This document shows positions 1-11,847 of a stretch of 64,000 nt of DNA, piece by piece. Source of the DNA: Xanthostigma xanthostigma (lineage: Eukaryota > Arthropoda > Insecta > Raphidioptera > Raphidiidae). Each line of letters opens with the position of its first letter. Position 1 is the stretch's first letter. The notes beneath the pieces are model-generated. The model saw only the letters and a program-made list of their open reading frames with translations. It was not told the DNA's origin and made no database searches. The DNA lies in assembly GCA_963575645.1 (NCBI GenBank), contig OY754465.1, positions 5,208,001-5,272,000 of the forward strand. Reading direction: 5' to 3'. The position numbers and the translations under genes are program-made.

Positions 1-329
1 AATAAATAGAATAATAATCCGTTATGAAAAGTATACCATTATTATATAAAAAACACTTTTATAGCATATATCTCTTCTGCGCCGATTTTACCAAAAAACA
101 ATAGGGCTCTTCATATTTGCATACCAAACATCCTCTTCAAATTTGGTTTCAATCCGCTCATCCGTTTGACCTGTACCGTGTTCACAAACTAATAGACGCA
201 CAGACTTTTTTCAAAAATATGTTTTTTTGGATTCGGGGGACCTCAAAACGCAGATATTGTAACATTTTTGAAAAGTGATACTTGACCTAAACACGTACCA
301 TTCCCCACTTGTGGGTTGGAATGGTAAAA
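1..329 (+). repeat. Family A repeat, 3' portion (cut by window edge)
   Basis: This matches other family A copies at 6790-8586, 15511-16148 and 17340-17755. It ends with the diagnostic block CCCCACTTGTGGGTTGGAATGG followed by TAAAA, minus nothing but its left end, which lies outside the window. The family's other end contains ACCATTCCAACTTC, so each unit has short inverted termini of about 11 bp built on ACCATTCCAAC. The segment around 120-190 (ccgctcatccgtttgacctg) resembles the 3' sequence of many insect retroelements and Helitrons, but no protein is encoded here. Confidence 0.8.
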
Positions 330-458
330 TGTATATTGGCACGTTTTGAATATGCATTCATTTAAATATAACGCCCTGTATTTAGCAGCACCTATTTATT
401 CTTTAGTACATAATGACTAACAAAATAATGTTTAATAGTAATTATGTTTTGTTTTCAG

Positions 459-581
459 GAAAGAACTGAATCGTTAAAATGCATGACAGACGTTCGGAAG
501 TTGACAACATTCTCAAAGAAAGAAGACTCCAATGTGAAGTTGATCTTAATTCAACGTCCTTCATCGATATATCGGGAACAG
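459..581 (+). CDS. Candidate exon of an unidentified gene
   Basis: A pyrimidine-rich tract and CAG end at 458, and a consensus donor CAG|GTAAAC follows at 581/582, so a 123-bp exon is possible. Two readings remain open. In one, all 41 codons are open from base 459 (starts E-R-T-E-S-L-K). In the other, an in-frame stop at 467 is followed by ATG at 479 in an AAAATGC context, which would make this a first coding exon of 34 residues plus one base, beginning M-H-D-R-R-S-E-V-D-N and rich in charged residues. I do not recognise the protein. It is the only part of the window that looks like a host exon, and no partner exon was found. It could also be a chance match to splice signals. Confidence 0.35.
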
Positions 582-850
582 GTAAACCTATTTTTACGTA
601 TTATTATTATTCTCAAACTTTTTGAATAGTGTGATAATTAAAAAATAAAAATAAAAATGTGTTATGAGAACGCATTACAGAAGTGAAACTTTTAGTTGTA
701 AATCATACGACTGCATTTGGACAAGTGGAAAAAATATGTAAAGCTCAAGTGTTATTCTGATAAATTAGTTGAATATTTTGTATACATATAATAGGTATAC
801 TTAAAAATAATTAAAAAAAAAGAAATAAAAATAAAGCAATTGTTGCGCGC

Positions 851-920
851 ACCTGACGGTAATCGAACCCGGGCCGGCCGCGTGGTATGACAGGATTTTA
901 CCACTGAGCTACCAAAGCTT
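851..920 (-). repeat. tRNA-like sequence (SINE head or tRNA pseudogene)
   Basis: On the minus strand a box A-like TAGCTCAGTGG and a box B-like GGTTCGATTAC are spaced as in a tRNA gene. The acceptor ends do not pair convincingly, and an A/T-rich tail follows on the lower-coordinate side, so this is more likely a tRNA-derived SINE or pseudogene than a working tRNA. The anticodon cannot be assigned safely. Confidence 0.6.
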
Positions 921-1041
921 ACAGAGAATCATTGTTTATATAGGGATACTAATAGTACAATTTTGTGACAAATTCTGTTACATAGGGAAACGAAGTTACG
1001 ACCGTTTTTAAAGAAGTATTAACTTCAAAAAATAATATATA

Positions 1042-2465
1042 TGTTACGGTATATATCCGAATTCGGTCAATGACCGAAATAAATGCGCAAAACTAGTTTT
1101 GACCAAACCCGAAATCTTACATTTAAACGGGTATTGAGTGTTATAAAATGAGCAAAACTAGTTTTGTGCATTTTCAATTGGACAAAAGTAGTTCTGTCTA
1201 TTTCTGAACGGACAATACTAGTTCTGTTTGTTTCATTCAATCAACGTCCGAACCCGAATAAAAGTAGGGTTATGTTCTTGTTTACGTATTGAATTGTTCT
1301 CCTGAATGTTATAATTAATAAAATGGTGGGATATTCAGTGTAATAATTAAATAAAAATGCAAGGTAAATTCGAGTCTCAATTAGTTCGCCTAATCGAGGC
1401 TTCTGAAATTTTATAACGAAACATAATTACCTTACTACACTAATTGAGGTTAAGAAAGCAAATTTGTTGATAGCTGAATTAAAGCCTCTGTCTGCTAAAT
1501 ACAGAAGAATAAATCACTTTGATATAATAAGTATCGTTGATGTGGAAAAGTTAATTAAAAAACGCAAAGAAGCAGCTGATGCCATACTAGTATTGTCCGT
1601 TCAGAAATGGACAGAACTAGTTTTATCCAATTTAAGGAGGTTGGGCCGTTTTACGAAGATAATGAAAAAAATCTGAAATAAAGTTTTTTTAATAGATTTT
1701 TTTATGACAAAATTTTCTGTAAAAAATCCAAAATCATTAGGAGATTTATAAAGTTAAAAATTAAAAAAAACTTTTACATGTAGTCTTATGGAAAATATGT
1801 CAACCTAGCATGCAAACGGTACATTTTAATTTTTTGCAAATAACCAACTAATGTCAGCAGTTCCGAAAACTAACTAAGTAAAGCATCGATGTCTTACGCA
1901 TATTTTAATATTTTTTCCAATTTAATTAGGAGACTTTTAATCAATAAAAAAAATCATTAAACCTTAGCACTTTTCGATTATGGACTTTTATTCTTGACAG
2001 TTTTAACAATTTTAACTGAATTTTAAACTTTTTAATGATTTAATTTTTATTTTTATTACTTCTAATTTCTTTTTTTAATTATTTACTGCAAAAAATATGT
2101 AAAATACAGATATTTACATAAATTCATTTTTTTTAACCTAACTTTGTACAAAAAATTCAAAAGCTAGAAAGAATTAATTAATATTAAAAAAAATTACTTA
2201 TTTATGCCTTTATGGCAATAGTTTATTGGTATCATCGACTTTTGTACAAAATTATGGAAAAGTTCCCATTTAGAATTCGACTTACTTTTGATTGGGACTG
2301 TAACGGATCAACCTCCTTAAAATGCGCAAAACTAGTTTTGCTCAATTTATAACACTCAATACCCGTTTGAATGTAAGATTTCGTGTTTGGATAATATTCT
2401 TTGGTCAAAACTAGTTTTGCACATTTATTTCGGTCATTGACCGAATTCGGGTATAGACCGTAACA
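1042..2465. mobile_element. TGTTAC-ended DNA transposon (family B), copy 1
   Basis: The ends are TGTTACGG and CCGTAACA, flanked by TATA on both sides (1038-1041 and 2466-2469). The long imperfect terminal inverted repeat carries an EcoRI-centred palindrome (CCGAATTCGG), a GGTCAATGACC inverted pair and spaced AAAACTAGTTTT palindromes. The second copy is 58472-60339. The interior holds a decayed coding segment (1357-1676). A 5'-TGT terminus and a possible 4-bp duplication fit what I recall of Ginger-type transposons, but a TA duplication with TATGTTACGG ends would fit Tc1/mariner equally. Non-autonomous. Confidence 0.8.
1357..1676 (+). pseudogene. Decayed KRBA2-like N-terminal segment in family B
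   Basis: An ATG at 1357 begins M-Q-G-K-F-E-S-Q-L-V-R-L-I-E-A-S-E. After a frameshift, the frame at 1464-1676 reads on through Y-R-R-I-N-H-F-D-I-I-S-I, then V-D-V-E-K-L-I. Copy 2 at 58802-59030 has the same segment with independent lesions and a better-preserved V-K-K-A-N-L-L-K-A-E-L-K stretch. From memory, an N-terminal helical block ending in YRRLxRYDIxxIGxxxKLI occurs in KRBA2-like and Ginger-type integrase proteins. No integrase domain remains. The match is from memory and untested. Confidence 0.45.
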
Positions 2466-2948
2466 TATATATAAATATGTTACGCTCAAAGACCGAAAAC
2501 GAATCTAGCCTCGTGTGCAGCGGCCTTAACTAGGCAAGATTAACGTGTGACGGATGAGTATATTAATTGTACATACCGTTTCATTATGGATCTACTTGTA
2601 TGTTGTGTGCTTGACAGGTTGACCTTTTCCTTGCTATTTAGAGTACTTCGTGGTTAAAGTAAAGCGCCACTAGCGGTTCTCTTTGAAACCGACCTTTATT
2701 ATCATGATTTATAAACCACTTTTCATTCCAAGTACTTTATGCATTAGTACAGTTGTAGAATAATCTTGTCACTTTTTGTATTATATTTTTGTGCGGTCAT
2801 ATACTGCAGGATGTAACCCAAAGTTGAGCGATTTCTCTTCCTGTTTGTGCTCAAGGGATTCAAGACAATAAAAAATACGGGATGCCGGTCACTGGAAGTG
2901 TGTCCTTCCACTTGCGGTCGGAACAATTTTCGTCTCACTTGCGGTCAA

Positions 2949-3629
2949 TCATATATATTAATACGCTAACGTTAAGATGTTTGCCTCCCTTTTTAGAAAA
3001 AACCTCACAATTTCTGCACATAAATTATATATCATTTTACAGATAATTGCTTGCTCTACTGACATCGACAACTAAAAAATGTATTATTGCTTTTGTTATT
3101 TTTTAAATATGATTGAAGGTATTCAATTCGTTTCTAATTTTGCACACTGCTTATAACGTTCTTCTTTTTGTTGTATTACAATATGAAGCTCAGATGACAG
3201 ATCGAAGAAATATTTTACTAAAATTGTCATATAGAGGCGCAAGTAGCAAAAGCGTTGAGCTAAGCCGTCAGATGGCATCATGCAGCATTGCTGTGACGTT
3301 GTTCAGCGTTGCTCGCTGTTTCATAATTAAAGCCGTTAGATGGCAGTATGCAGTATTGTGTCTGTTGTATTACAATATGAAGGTCAGATGACAGATCGAA
3401 GTGTTGACGTTGTTTCAAAATTAAAGCCGTCAGATGGCAGACGTTGTTCAGCGTTGCTGTATTTTAATTAATTTACAAAAACAAAAGCAATAATAAATTT
3501 TTTAGTTGTCGATGTCAGTAGAGCAAGCAATTATCTGTAAAATGATATATAATTTATGTGGAGAAATTGTGAGGTTTTTTCTAAAAAGGGAGGCAAACAT
3601 CTTTAACCTTAGCGTATTAATATATATGA
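2949..3629. mobile_element. Helitron family D, rearranged inverted copy
   Basis: The left end starts with TC at 2949 after an A (TCATATATATTAATACGC), the 5' end of family D. From about 3110 the sequence is a minus-strand copy running to its own 5' end at 3629. The result is two opposed 5' ends and no Helitron 3' hairpin. Family D interiors contain repeated GCCATCTGACGGC and CAGCGTTGC words. The copy arose by rearrangement or by insertion of one copy into another. Confidence 0.75.
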
Positions 3630-3794
3630 TGAGTTGCAATCAATTAACAAAATGATAGAGACGAACGTAATATCGCTTATAAAATATATGTACGTGATAT
3701 TATATAAGTACATATATAATACTTCCGCTGACACCTTCTTAAGTCAACACTCTGCTCATGAAATGGTTGGTTCACATATTACTATAAAATATAC

Positions 3795-4090
3795 ATAATA
3801 GCCGTCAGATGGCAGCATTGTGTCTGTTGTATTACAATATGAAGGTCAGATGACAGATCGAAGTGTTGACATTGTTTCAAAATTAAAGCCGTCAGATGGC
3901 AGACGTTGTTCAGCGTTGCTGTTAATTAATTAATTTACAAAAACAACAGCAATAATAAATTTTTTAGTTGTCGATGTCAGTAGAGCAAGCAATTATCTGT
4001 AAAATGATATATAATTTATGTGGAGAAATTGTGAGGTTTTTTCTCAAAAGGGAGGCAAACATCTTAACCTTAGCGTATTAATATATATGA
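3795..4090 (-). mobile_element. Helitron family D, partial copy
   Basis: This is a minus-strand fragment with the family D 5' end at 4090 (taatatatatga). It shares the GCCGTCAGATGGCAG and CAATTATCTGTAAAATG words with 3330-3629 and lacks the 3' hairpin end. About 165 bp of unrelated A/T-rich sequence separates it from the copy above. Confidence 0.75.
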
Positions 4091-4485
4091 TTTAGTAGAT
4101 CGTCTGTCTCACGAACTATAGGCGATCTACCGATCGCCTTGATTTAGTATTTTTAAAATTTGCATATAAATGAAAACACTTTTTTTGAGAAAAGTGTCAC
4201 GAGTCATAGAATTTTTATTTGCACGCACACTGCTGCTTTGTTTTGTTAGTGACAAAATATAAAGAAAACAGCCCGTCAGCTTATTTTTGTGTCGATGCAT
4301 ATACATTGTACGTCCTATAGCAGGAAATTAAAACCTTACTAAATCTAATATTGTTTTTCACTTTATAAGACTGCCTGCTTGTATGGCTTTCCTTTCGTTT
4401 ACGCACATAGAATATTTATTCTGCGAATATGAAATCATTCACACATATTTTTTCAGTTTTACATAATATCAAGATTTTCTGATAC

Positions 4486-4815
4486 CAGGGGTCGGCAACC
4501 TGCGGCGCTTTTGATGTAAAGTTGCGGCTCTCCAGTTCCATACGCAAAAAATAATTATTTTATTATATAAACCCTTAAAAATCGTCCAATCGATCCATGA
4601 TTCTATGATTGAGTACCAAGTCTATCTCTCAGATATTTCCACTCGCGTCTCACCCGCACCGCCCCCGTCGCGACGTGTCATCCTCGAATATATTATACCT
4701 ATATAAGTAAATACTATAATACTGAAACGAAAATGTTTAGTGGCTGTTTAAAAACTGGGAAATTTTGTAAATTGTAACTTTTGACTCTTCCGTCTCAAAA
4801 GGTTGCCGACCCCTG
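4486..4815. mobile_element. hAT MITE, CAGGGGTCGGCAACC ends
   Basis: The termini CAGGGGTCGGCAACC and GGTTGCCGACCCCTG are perfect inverted repeats of 15 bp, typical of hAT elements. The flanks (tctgatac and atctgtac) look like an 8-bp duplication altered by an indel. The 330-bp interior has no coding potential. A single end of the same type lies at 21966. Confidence 0.85.
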
Positions 4816-4819
4816 ATCT

Positions 4820-5180
4820 GTACTAATATTATAAAAAGTGGTTTTACTCGCGTGCGATAGATATAATTTTGCAAAATGTATTTCGTTTGCGACTCGGCGC
4901 TAATGCAAGATTCCGATAACGCGCCCTCGAAATTTTGTTGGGCAATATAATATTTACACCCCCTTTTGACCCCATTAGGGGTTGAATTTAAAAAAACGCT
5001 GGAACGAAGGTTTGTTTGTTTTTAATGAAGAGTGCGTATGTTGAATTCAATGTCTCTCATTTTGACGGTTTTTGAAATATGGGCATTTTATCAGACACCT
5101 TTACACCCCCTTAGGATGCGATTTTCAAAAAATCCCTTCTTAGCGGGTGCTTACGTCATAAAAGGAACCTATTGTCCAAA
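4820..5180. other. Old repeat-like sequence, unclassified
   Basis: The phrases accccattaggggttgaat and ttcttagcgggtgcttacg also occur, diverged, at 31470-31520 and 43600-43810. They are typical of insect Helitron or LINE 3' regions. No terminal structure was found. Confidence 0.45.
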
Positions 5181-5236
5181 TTAAAATGTCTGACACCTCG
5201 AATATGTCGACATATTCGAGGTGTCAGACATTTTAA
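5181..5236. repeat. Perfect 56-bp palindrome without spacer
   Basis: Bases 5181-5208 are exactly mirrored by 5209-5236, with the axis at GTC|GAC (a SalI site). The arm contains TGTCTGACACCTCG. There is no loop and no mismatch, which is unusual in a window where other inverted repeats have diverged. Confidence 0.9.
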
Positions 5237-6789
5237 ATGGTTCATGTTATTTGTCAGATAACATTATTTTAGCGTTTTGGTTGAAGTTTTTAAGCTATCC
5301 AATTAAAAAAACAAACAGTATCTATAAATTTTTACATGTCGTCAAAACGATATGTTTCGGAAAATTTAGAAGGAAAACGCCCCAAAATCAAAAAAAGTTA
5401 TAGAGGAAATAGGTGTCAGACTAGGCCTAATGAAGCCATATACAAAGTTTGTGGAGAGTATTTGTCAGTAAAATTTTTCCCGACGGGCACTCTGACTATA
5501 TAAGCATCGATAGAAACGCAATAGTAACTCGGAATTATTGATGCCAATAAAATGTCAATCCATTAGTAGATTTTTACATCGCCAGCGGTATATGTGCTCT
5601 TTTTTGAAATGAGGAAATATTGGATGAAAAAGTAAAGACTTTTTTCTGCAAATATGAGAAAAAAATGTTTTTAATTAAATTTACTTGATGTATATTATGT
5701 TTGCGGAGAAACAATAAATGAAGATATTTTAGTTTAGACCAGCAAAGAAAATAGTAACTATGCAAATTTTCTAGGATAAATTTCCAATCACAGATTGATT
5801 TAGAAGTAACTGATTTCCAACTAAGAAAATTTTCAGACAGAACTCAAAATAACTAAGTTAACGGAATAAAGCAATTATATTTTAAATTTGTTTTAATTTG
5901 TAGCAGTTAAGTAACACAAATAAAAAAAAATTAAATAAAATAACCAACAACTATTTATTACTAAAAATAGAAGTTTTTAATCGAAAATCAGTTACTCCTA
6001 AACATTGCGATTTCGCGTATAAATTACAGATTTTGTTCGGGGGTGGGCAAAAGTTTCGCGTGTGTTTTGTTTGTTTGTATGTTTAAGTGGGTTATTAGTT
6101 CACAGACGTTATGTGAAATCATTATTTAAAATAAAATCAATACTCGAAAATAGCTTTGCTCATTATTTTATACTTGATTAAGTTTTTGGGTATTCAACTG
6201 AAAAATCAGTAACCTTATTTTTATCAAAAGGATTCAAGCAAAACAGACACTTGGCTATTGTTATAATATAAAGTATAAAATACACCCCGGTTGCCAACTA
6301 CACACACTCAAACTGTAAAATATAATAACTTAATATTTATTAAAACTCTATTAATCGAAGTATTAACATGGATTAATTGATTTATTGATTCTAGACTATA
6401 GGTTCAAATAAATAAAATTATCAACACATTTTTTCAGACTGTATATTGACAAAAAATTATAATTCAATATTTCAATAAATGACGTTTCGGTCCGGATTTG
6501 GATTTTCTTCAGAAATATGTCTTGTGGTATTATTATAAATATTAAATAGAAAACCACTTATCTGTTTAGACATTATAGTTGGTCATATGTCAAAATATTC
6601 AAATCTTAGATTAACGTCTGAATAGAAATCTTCAAATAAATAAAATTATCAACCAATTTTTATATACTTATAACCATAAAATGTTTAGTCTAGAAAAGTA
6701 AAACAATTGTTATGTTAAGCATTGCCTATTTTAAAAACTGAACAATGCAATAAGTTTTTATATCAAAATTATTTAGATTAGAGTGAAAT
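5237..6789. other. A/T-rich sequence with no gene seen
   Basis: No exon or intact element was recognised. The part at 6395-6660 contains a diverged copy of the block seen at 27952-28195 and 34160-34360 (gacgtttcggtccggatttg at 6482), including a hammerhead-like motif on the minus strand. Confidence 0.5.
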
Positions 6790-8586
6790 TTTTACCATTC
6801 CAACCCACAAGTGGGGAGTGGTACTAGTTTAGGTCATAAATTACTTTTCAAAATTTTACAATATCTTTTAGTTTTGAGGCCCCGGAATCCAAAAAACATA
6901 TTTTTGGAAAAACACTGTGCGTCTGTTAGTCTATGAGCATGATACAGATCAAAAGGATGAGCGAATTGAAATCAAATTTTGGGAGGATGTTTGGTATACA
7001 AATATGAAGAGCCCTATTGTTTTTAAGGAAAATCGGCGCATGCGCAGAAGAGATATATGCTGTAACGGTATTTTTTATATAATAATGGTATACTTTTTAT
7101 AACGGCTTATTATTTTGTTTATTTTTTCAAGAAAGTTTTGTGTAAATTTTTTTAAAACTTTTTAGTTTCAGAAATATTTTGAAAATTAAAAAAAAATCAG
7201 CTGTTCTTTTGTTTTGTAGATCTGTCAAAAATAAACTAGTTAAGCATGCTTTGATTAATTTTTACATGACGTGGAACATATTCTGTAGGTAACCGTAGCA
7301 ACGAATAGCAAATATAGCCATTACCCGCGTCACCTAACGCGATATCAAAAATTTTCTTTTCTTTATTATATTAAAATGTCAACATTTTTGAAGTTGGAAT
7401 GGTTCCGTCGCCCAATTGACTGGATTTTTTTTATTGATTTGGATTTTAATGTACTTTTCAATTTAGTTTTGAATAATTTGTTATTTATCTTTGACATAAA
7501 AGTATAAGAATCATGGAACTGCGTTGTAAATTTTATAAAATGGCGTAATTAAAGTTATTATCAACTTTATTTCTTCATTGCTCTCATCAGCGACTCCTTA
7601 TTTCTAATTAAAACTTTCAAGAATTGAATTTAATTTTACTAGAAGGAATAAGGAAACTTTAGACCGATTGTTTTTCAGAACGACTTTCAAATGTGCATAA
7701 CCCAATCGTCCTCGAACATAACTTACTCTTCCCGTTGTTACTGTCTGTTCTGCTAACATAAACTTTTCATCGTTTCATTTAATTAAAATAATTTTCTTCT
7801 GATTAATTTTCTATTGAAGAATGCGATTGATACAGTGCCTACCTAATTTCTTTTGATTTTGTATACATAATTAAATCACAATTTGTCATTTTCTAATCTG
7901 TATTGTAAAATGATTATCTATTGTCAGAAAAAAATTCCAGCCAATTGGGCGACGGGACCATTCCAACTTCAAAAATGTTGACATTTGATTATAATAAAGA
8001 AAATAAAATTTCTGATATCGCGTGAGGTGACGCGGGTAATAGCTAGTATTCAATATGATATTAACTATTCGTTGCCATGTTTACCTACATAGTATGTTCC
8101 ACGTCATGTGAAAATTAATCAAAGCATGCCTAACTAGTTTATTTCTGACATCCATAAAATAAAAGAGCGGATGATTTTTTTTATTTTCAAAATATTTCCG
8201 AAACTATAAAACTTAGAAAAAATTTTTTTAACAAAACTTTCTTGAAAAAATAAATAGAATAATAAGCCGTTATGAAAAGTAAACCATTATTATATAAAAA
8301 ATACCGTTTTAGTATAAATATCTCTTCTGCACATGCGCCGATTTTCCCCAAAAACAATAGGGCTCTTCATATTTGCATACCAAACATCCTCCCAAAATTT
8401 GGTTTCAATCCACTCATCCGTTTAACCTGTATCGTGTTCACAGACTAACAGACGCACAGAGTTTTTCCAAAAATATGTTTTTTGGATTCGGGGGACCTCA
8501 AAACGGAAAGGTATTGTAAAATTTTTGAAAAGGGATTTTTGATCTAAACTGGTACCATTCCCCACTTGTGGGTTGGAATGGTAAAA
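6790..8586. mobile_element. Fold-back pair of family A units
   Basis: Two family A units of about 640 bp lie in opposite orientation at 6790-7430 and 7933-8586, around a 500-bp unique centre. Outer ends read TTTTACCATTCC and GGAATGGTAAAA. The inner boundaries carry CCAATTGGGCGACGG. The arms share a short open frame containing E-H-D-T-x-Q-x-D-E-R-I-E, but this frame is in repeat DNA and is probably fortuitous. It could be one fold-back element or two independent insertions. Confidence 0.8.
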
Positions 8587-9845
8587 TGAAGTGCAGATTA
8601 TAATTACCTCAGATAAATAAATGAAAGGTATCTTTGCTCGCATTTTTGCTGATGGCGTTTTTAGTAAAATAAAGACCATTGGCGCCATAATTTGACGTTC
8701 CGCTGTCAATGTAAACAAATTAATTATTTATATATTGTACGTCATAATTGATAAATAAATAATTCTCACGTTCCTTTTATGTTATGCTATTTATATAATG
8801 GTTTACAAATCTGAATTTTATTGTATTTCCTTATTACATTTTTTTTGACACATCATGGCCAACGAAAGTTTTTGACTTATCACCATAGAAACATGTCGAG
8901 ATTTCCATAAAAAGTGAGTTCAATAATTTTCTATTACCCACTAGCGGCGCTTGTAGGCTTTGAGGACACAGCCTGTTAAAAGGAGCCTATTCGAGTTTAA
9001 GGGAAGGGAACAAAGTATTTTTTCGAGTTTTGGAGGTTTTCGACTTAAACAGGTTCTACTGTATTATGTATTTGAATGTATTTTTTTCATTTCTGTAACA
9101 TCGTGAATATTACTATTAAAAACAAAATTTCGAAAGAGCCTGAAAATTACTGACCGATTCAATAATTTGAAATGAAGAAATAATTAACGATATAAATGAA
9201 ATGAATGTCTTTTTTTTTGGCACATTAATTCTTTCATAACTACGATGAACTTTCGAGACATAAGTATATAGAGATGATACTCCAAAATGAATTATTATTA
9301 TATGATATGACAAAGCTTTCTCATGAGTGAGCATTGTGCTTTACCACCTTTGTTTTGTAGGATGTTCTGTGTTCAAACTTTGTTTTGAAACGGTACGAAA
9401 CTTTCTTGTGTCTCACTTGAACGAGGGTTTATGTAGTAACATTATTGAAAATAAATAGTGGGGCCATAATATAGACCAGCACAGTTAGCCCAAAATCAAG
9501 TGAAAAAGGGACAAAATTAATAACAGAAAACGAATGATGAGGAAGGGAAGAAACTGCTGTCAGAAATACAGAAACCAAAAATTCAAATGCGTAAAGGGCC
9601 GGGTGAGCTGCGGGGGGCGCGTTTTAGGGGTCAAACGCGGTTTTCCGTTATTTCCGGCAAAAGTTGATCTCCAATCGAAAAATGTTGTATGGCAATGTTG
9701 TAGGTATTAAGAGGATATACAACTTTTATGAATATTTAATTATTTAACCTACATTTATGTATGTATCCACTACATAGCTTCTCATAAGTAGATCTAACAT
9801 AAATCGGGATAGGAATAAAGTAGCCAGCTGAAAATAACATCATCA
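8587..9845. other. No gene or defined element seen
   Basis: This is A/T-rich sequence of about 1.25 kb. A GC-richer patch at 9590-9660 has no recognisable motif. A (CAT)n run abuts the Helitron start at 9841. Confidence 0.4.
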
Positions 9846-10351
9846 TCATATAAATATATTAATACGCTAAGGTTAAAGACGTTTGCCTCCCTTTTTAGAA
9901 AAAAACCTCACAATTTCTCCACATAAATTATATATCATTTTACAGATAATTGCTTGCTCTACTGACATCGACAACTAAAAAATTTATTATTGCTTTTGTG
10001 TTTGTAACTTAATTAAAATACAGCAACGCTGAACAACGTCTGCCATCTGACGGCTTTAATTTTGACACAGCGAGCAACGCTGAACAACGTCACAGCAATG
10101 CTGCATGATGCCATCTGACGGCTTAGCTCAACGCTTTTGCTACTTGCGCCTCTATATGACAATTTTAGTAAAATATTTCTTCGATCTGTCATCTGAACTT
10201 CATATTGTAATACAACAAAAAGAAGAACGTTATAAGCAGTGTGCAAAATTAGAAACGAATTGAATACCTGTAATCATATTTAAAAAATAATTTTGTAAAG
10301 TGATAATTATTATACTTATTTAGTGCGAATAATTCGCACAGGTCACACTAG
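9846..10351 (+). mobile_element. Helitron family D, full-length non-autonomous copy
   Basis: It starts with TC after A at 9845 and ends with CTAG followed by T at 10352. A perfect hairpin GTGCGAATAATTCGCAC ends 8 bp before CTAG. There are no terminal inverted repeats and no target duplication, as expected for insertion between A and T. The interior carries GCCATCTGACGGC twice. No Rep or helicase coding is present. Confidence 0.9.
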
Positions 10352-10781
10352 TTCATCTGAATTTGCGAAGCATTTTAAATAGTGTAATTTTTATAAATTA
10401 TACATTGGAGTTTTTGTGTGACAGTTCTCTAATCGATACGATTATTATTAATTTATTTATAGTTAAGATTCAAGTTTGGCATATATAGTCCTGTACTTAA
10501 CGAAAAATTACATGAGGCGTAACCATATATCTGAAACCCACGTGAAAATCAATGTTATGAAAATACCAGCGGTATTCTAATTTACCCTCAGGCCTATTGA
10601 TACAAAGCTACTATGAATACAGACAGTGTTTTGTTTATTTTTTCTTTGTATTATTTAATTAAACATTTTCATTTATTAAATAATTAATTATGACAATATT
10701 CCGGACATATTGTATAATCCACCTTTAAGAAACATTTTTGGTTAACATTTTTGATATACCTATGTAAAAAATGTATGTTAA

Positions 10782-11843
10782 GGGGAGATATCCACCTATA
10801 GTAGCCGGAAAAGAAGGTTTTTTTGTGAATTTTTCAAGGAAAACTATGTGAATTTTTGGATTTGGAGTTTTACTATCTAAAGGTATATAAATTCAGAAAT
10901 ATTATGTATTTTTTTATTTAGAAATATCAAAAAATTGACAGGATTATTGTATGATTTTTGGAGCGCTATAAAAAGATCTGCGTAATCGGTACCCACTGAC
11001 GTTTCTTCAAAAATCATTTAAAACAAAAAAAAAAAAAATATATTATTAAATTAGATAGGTAGGTACTACCTATAATCTAGTACTTGTCATAGGATTTTTT
11101 TTTGGTTACTTAATTTTTGTTTTATAGGCAAAATTATGGCACGCCGTTTTACTATTTATTAGTAAAATATTTTTCCAAAAATTATAAAAATATTTAACAA
11201 TTTTAATTTCAGAAAAAAAAATTTGAGTGAATTTTTTTTATGTGGTGACATAATAAAAATACAATATTATTGTCATGACATAATAAAAATACATTATATT
11301 TATGTCATGACATAATTATAATTCGTCGTTTTTCCTATCTCTTCCTATGTATAAGCATTTAATTTTATGTCATGACATAATAATATTGTATTTTTATTAT
11401 GTCACCACATAAAAAAATTCACTCAAAATTTTTTTTCTGAAATTAAAATTGTTAAATATTTTTATAATTTTTGGAAAAATATTTTACTATTAAATAGTAA
11501 AACGGCATGCCATACAAAATAATAATTAATTTTTTATCCAAAAATCGCTATTTATGTACATCCGCCATTTTGTCCTAAACCGATATTTTCAAAATATAAA
11601 TGATTTTTGAAGAAACACCAGTGGGTACCGATTACGCATATCTTTTTACGGCGCTCCAAAAATCATACAATAATCTTGTCAATTTTTGATATTTTTAAAT
11701 AAAAAAATACCTAAAACATAATATTTCTGAAAGTGTATACTTTTAGATAGTAAAACTCCAAATCCAAAAATTCACATAGTTTTCCTTGAAAAAATTCACA
11801 AAAATGACCTTCTTTTCCGGGGCTCCTAGGTGGATATCTCCCC
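10782..11843. mobile_element. TTAA-flanked palindromic element, piggyBac-like
   Basis: TTAA lies on both sides (10778-10781 and 11844-11847), with inverted ends GGGGAGATATCCACCTA. The inverted repeat extends through most of the element, arms of roughly 500 bp each, with several TTATGTCATGACATAA palindromes near the centre. TTAA duplication is the signature of piggyBac insertion. No transposase remains. A truncated relative is at 22719-22861. Confidence 0.85.
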
Positions 11844-11847
11844 TTAA

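Noticed and set aside
6917..7102. Open frame of 61 codons conserved in family A copies (also minus strand at 17442-17627)
   Set aside because: It lies entirely inside a repeat and follows its copy number. Conservation reflects recent shared ancestry of the repeat, and the peptide matches no family I know.
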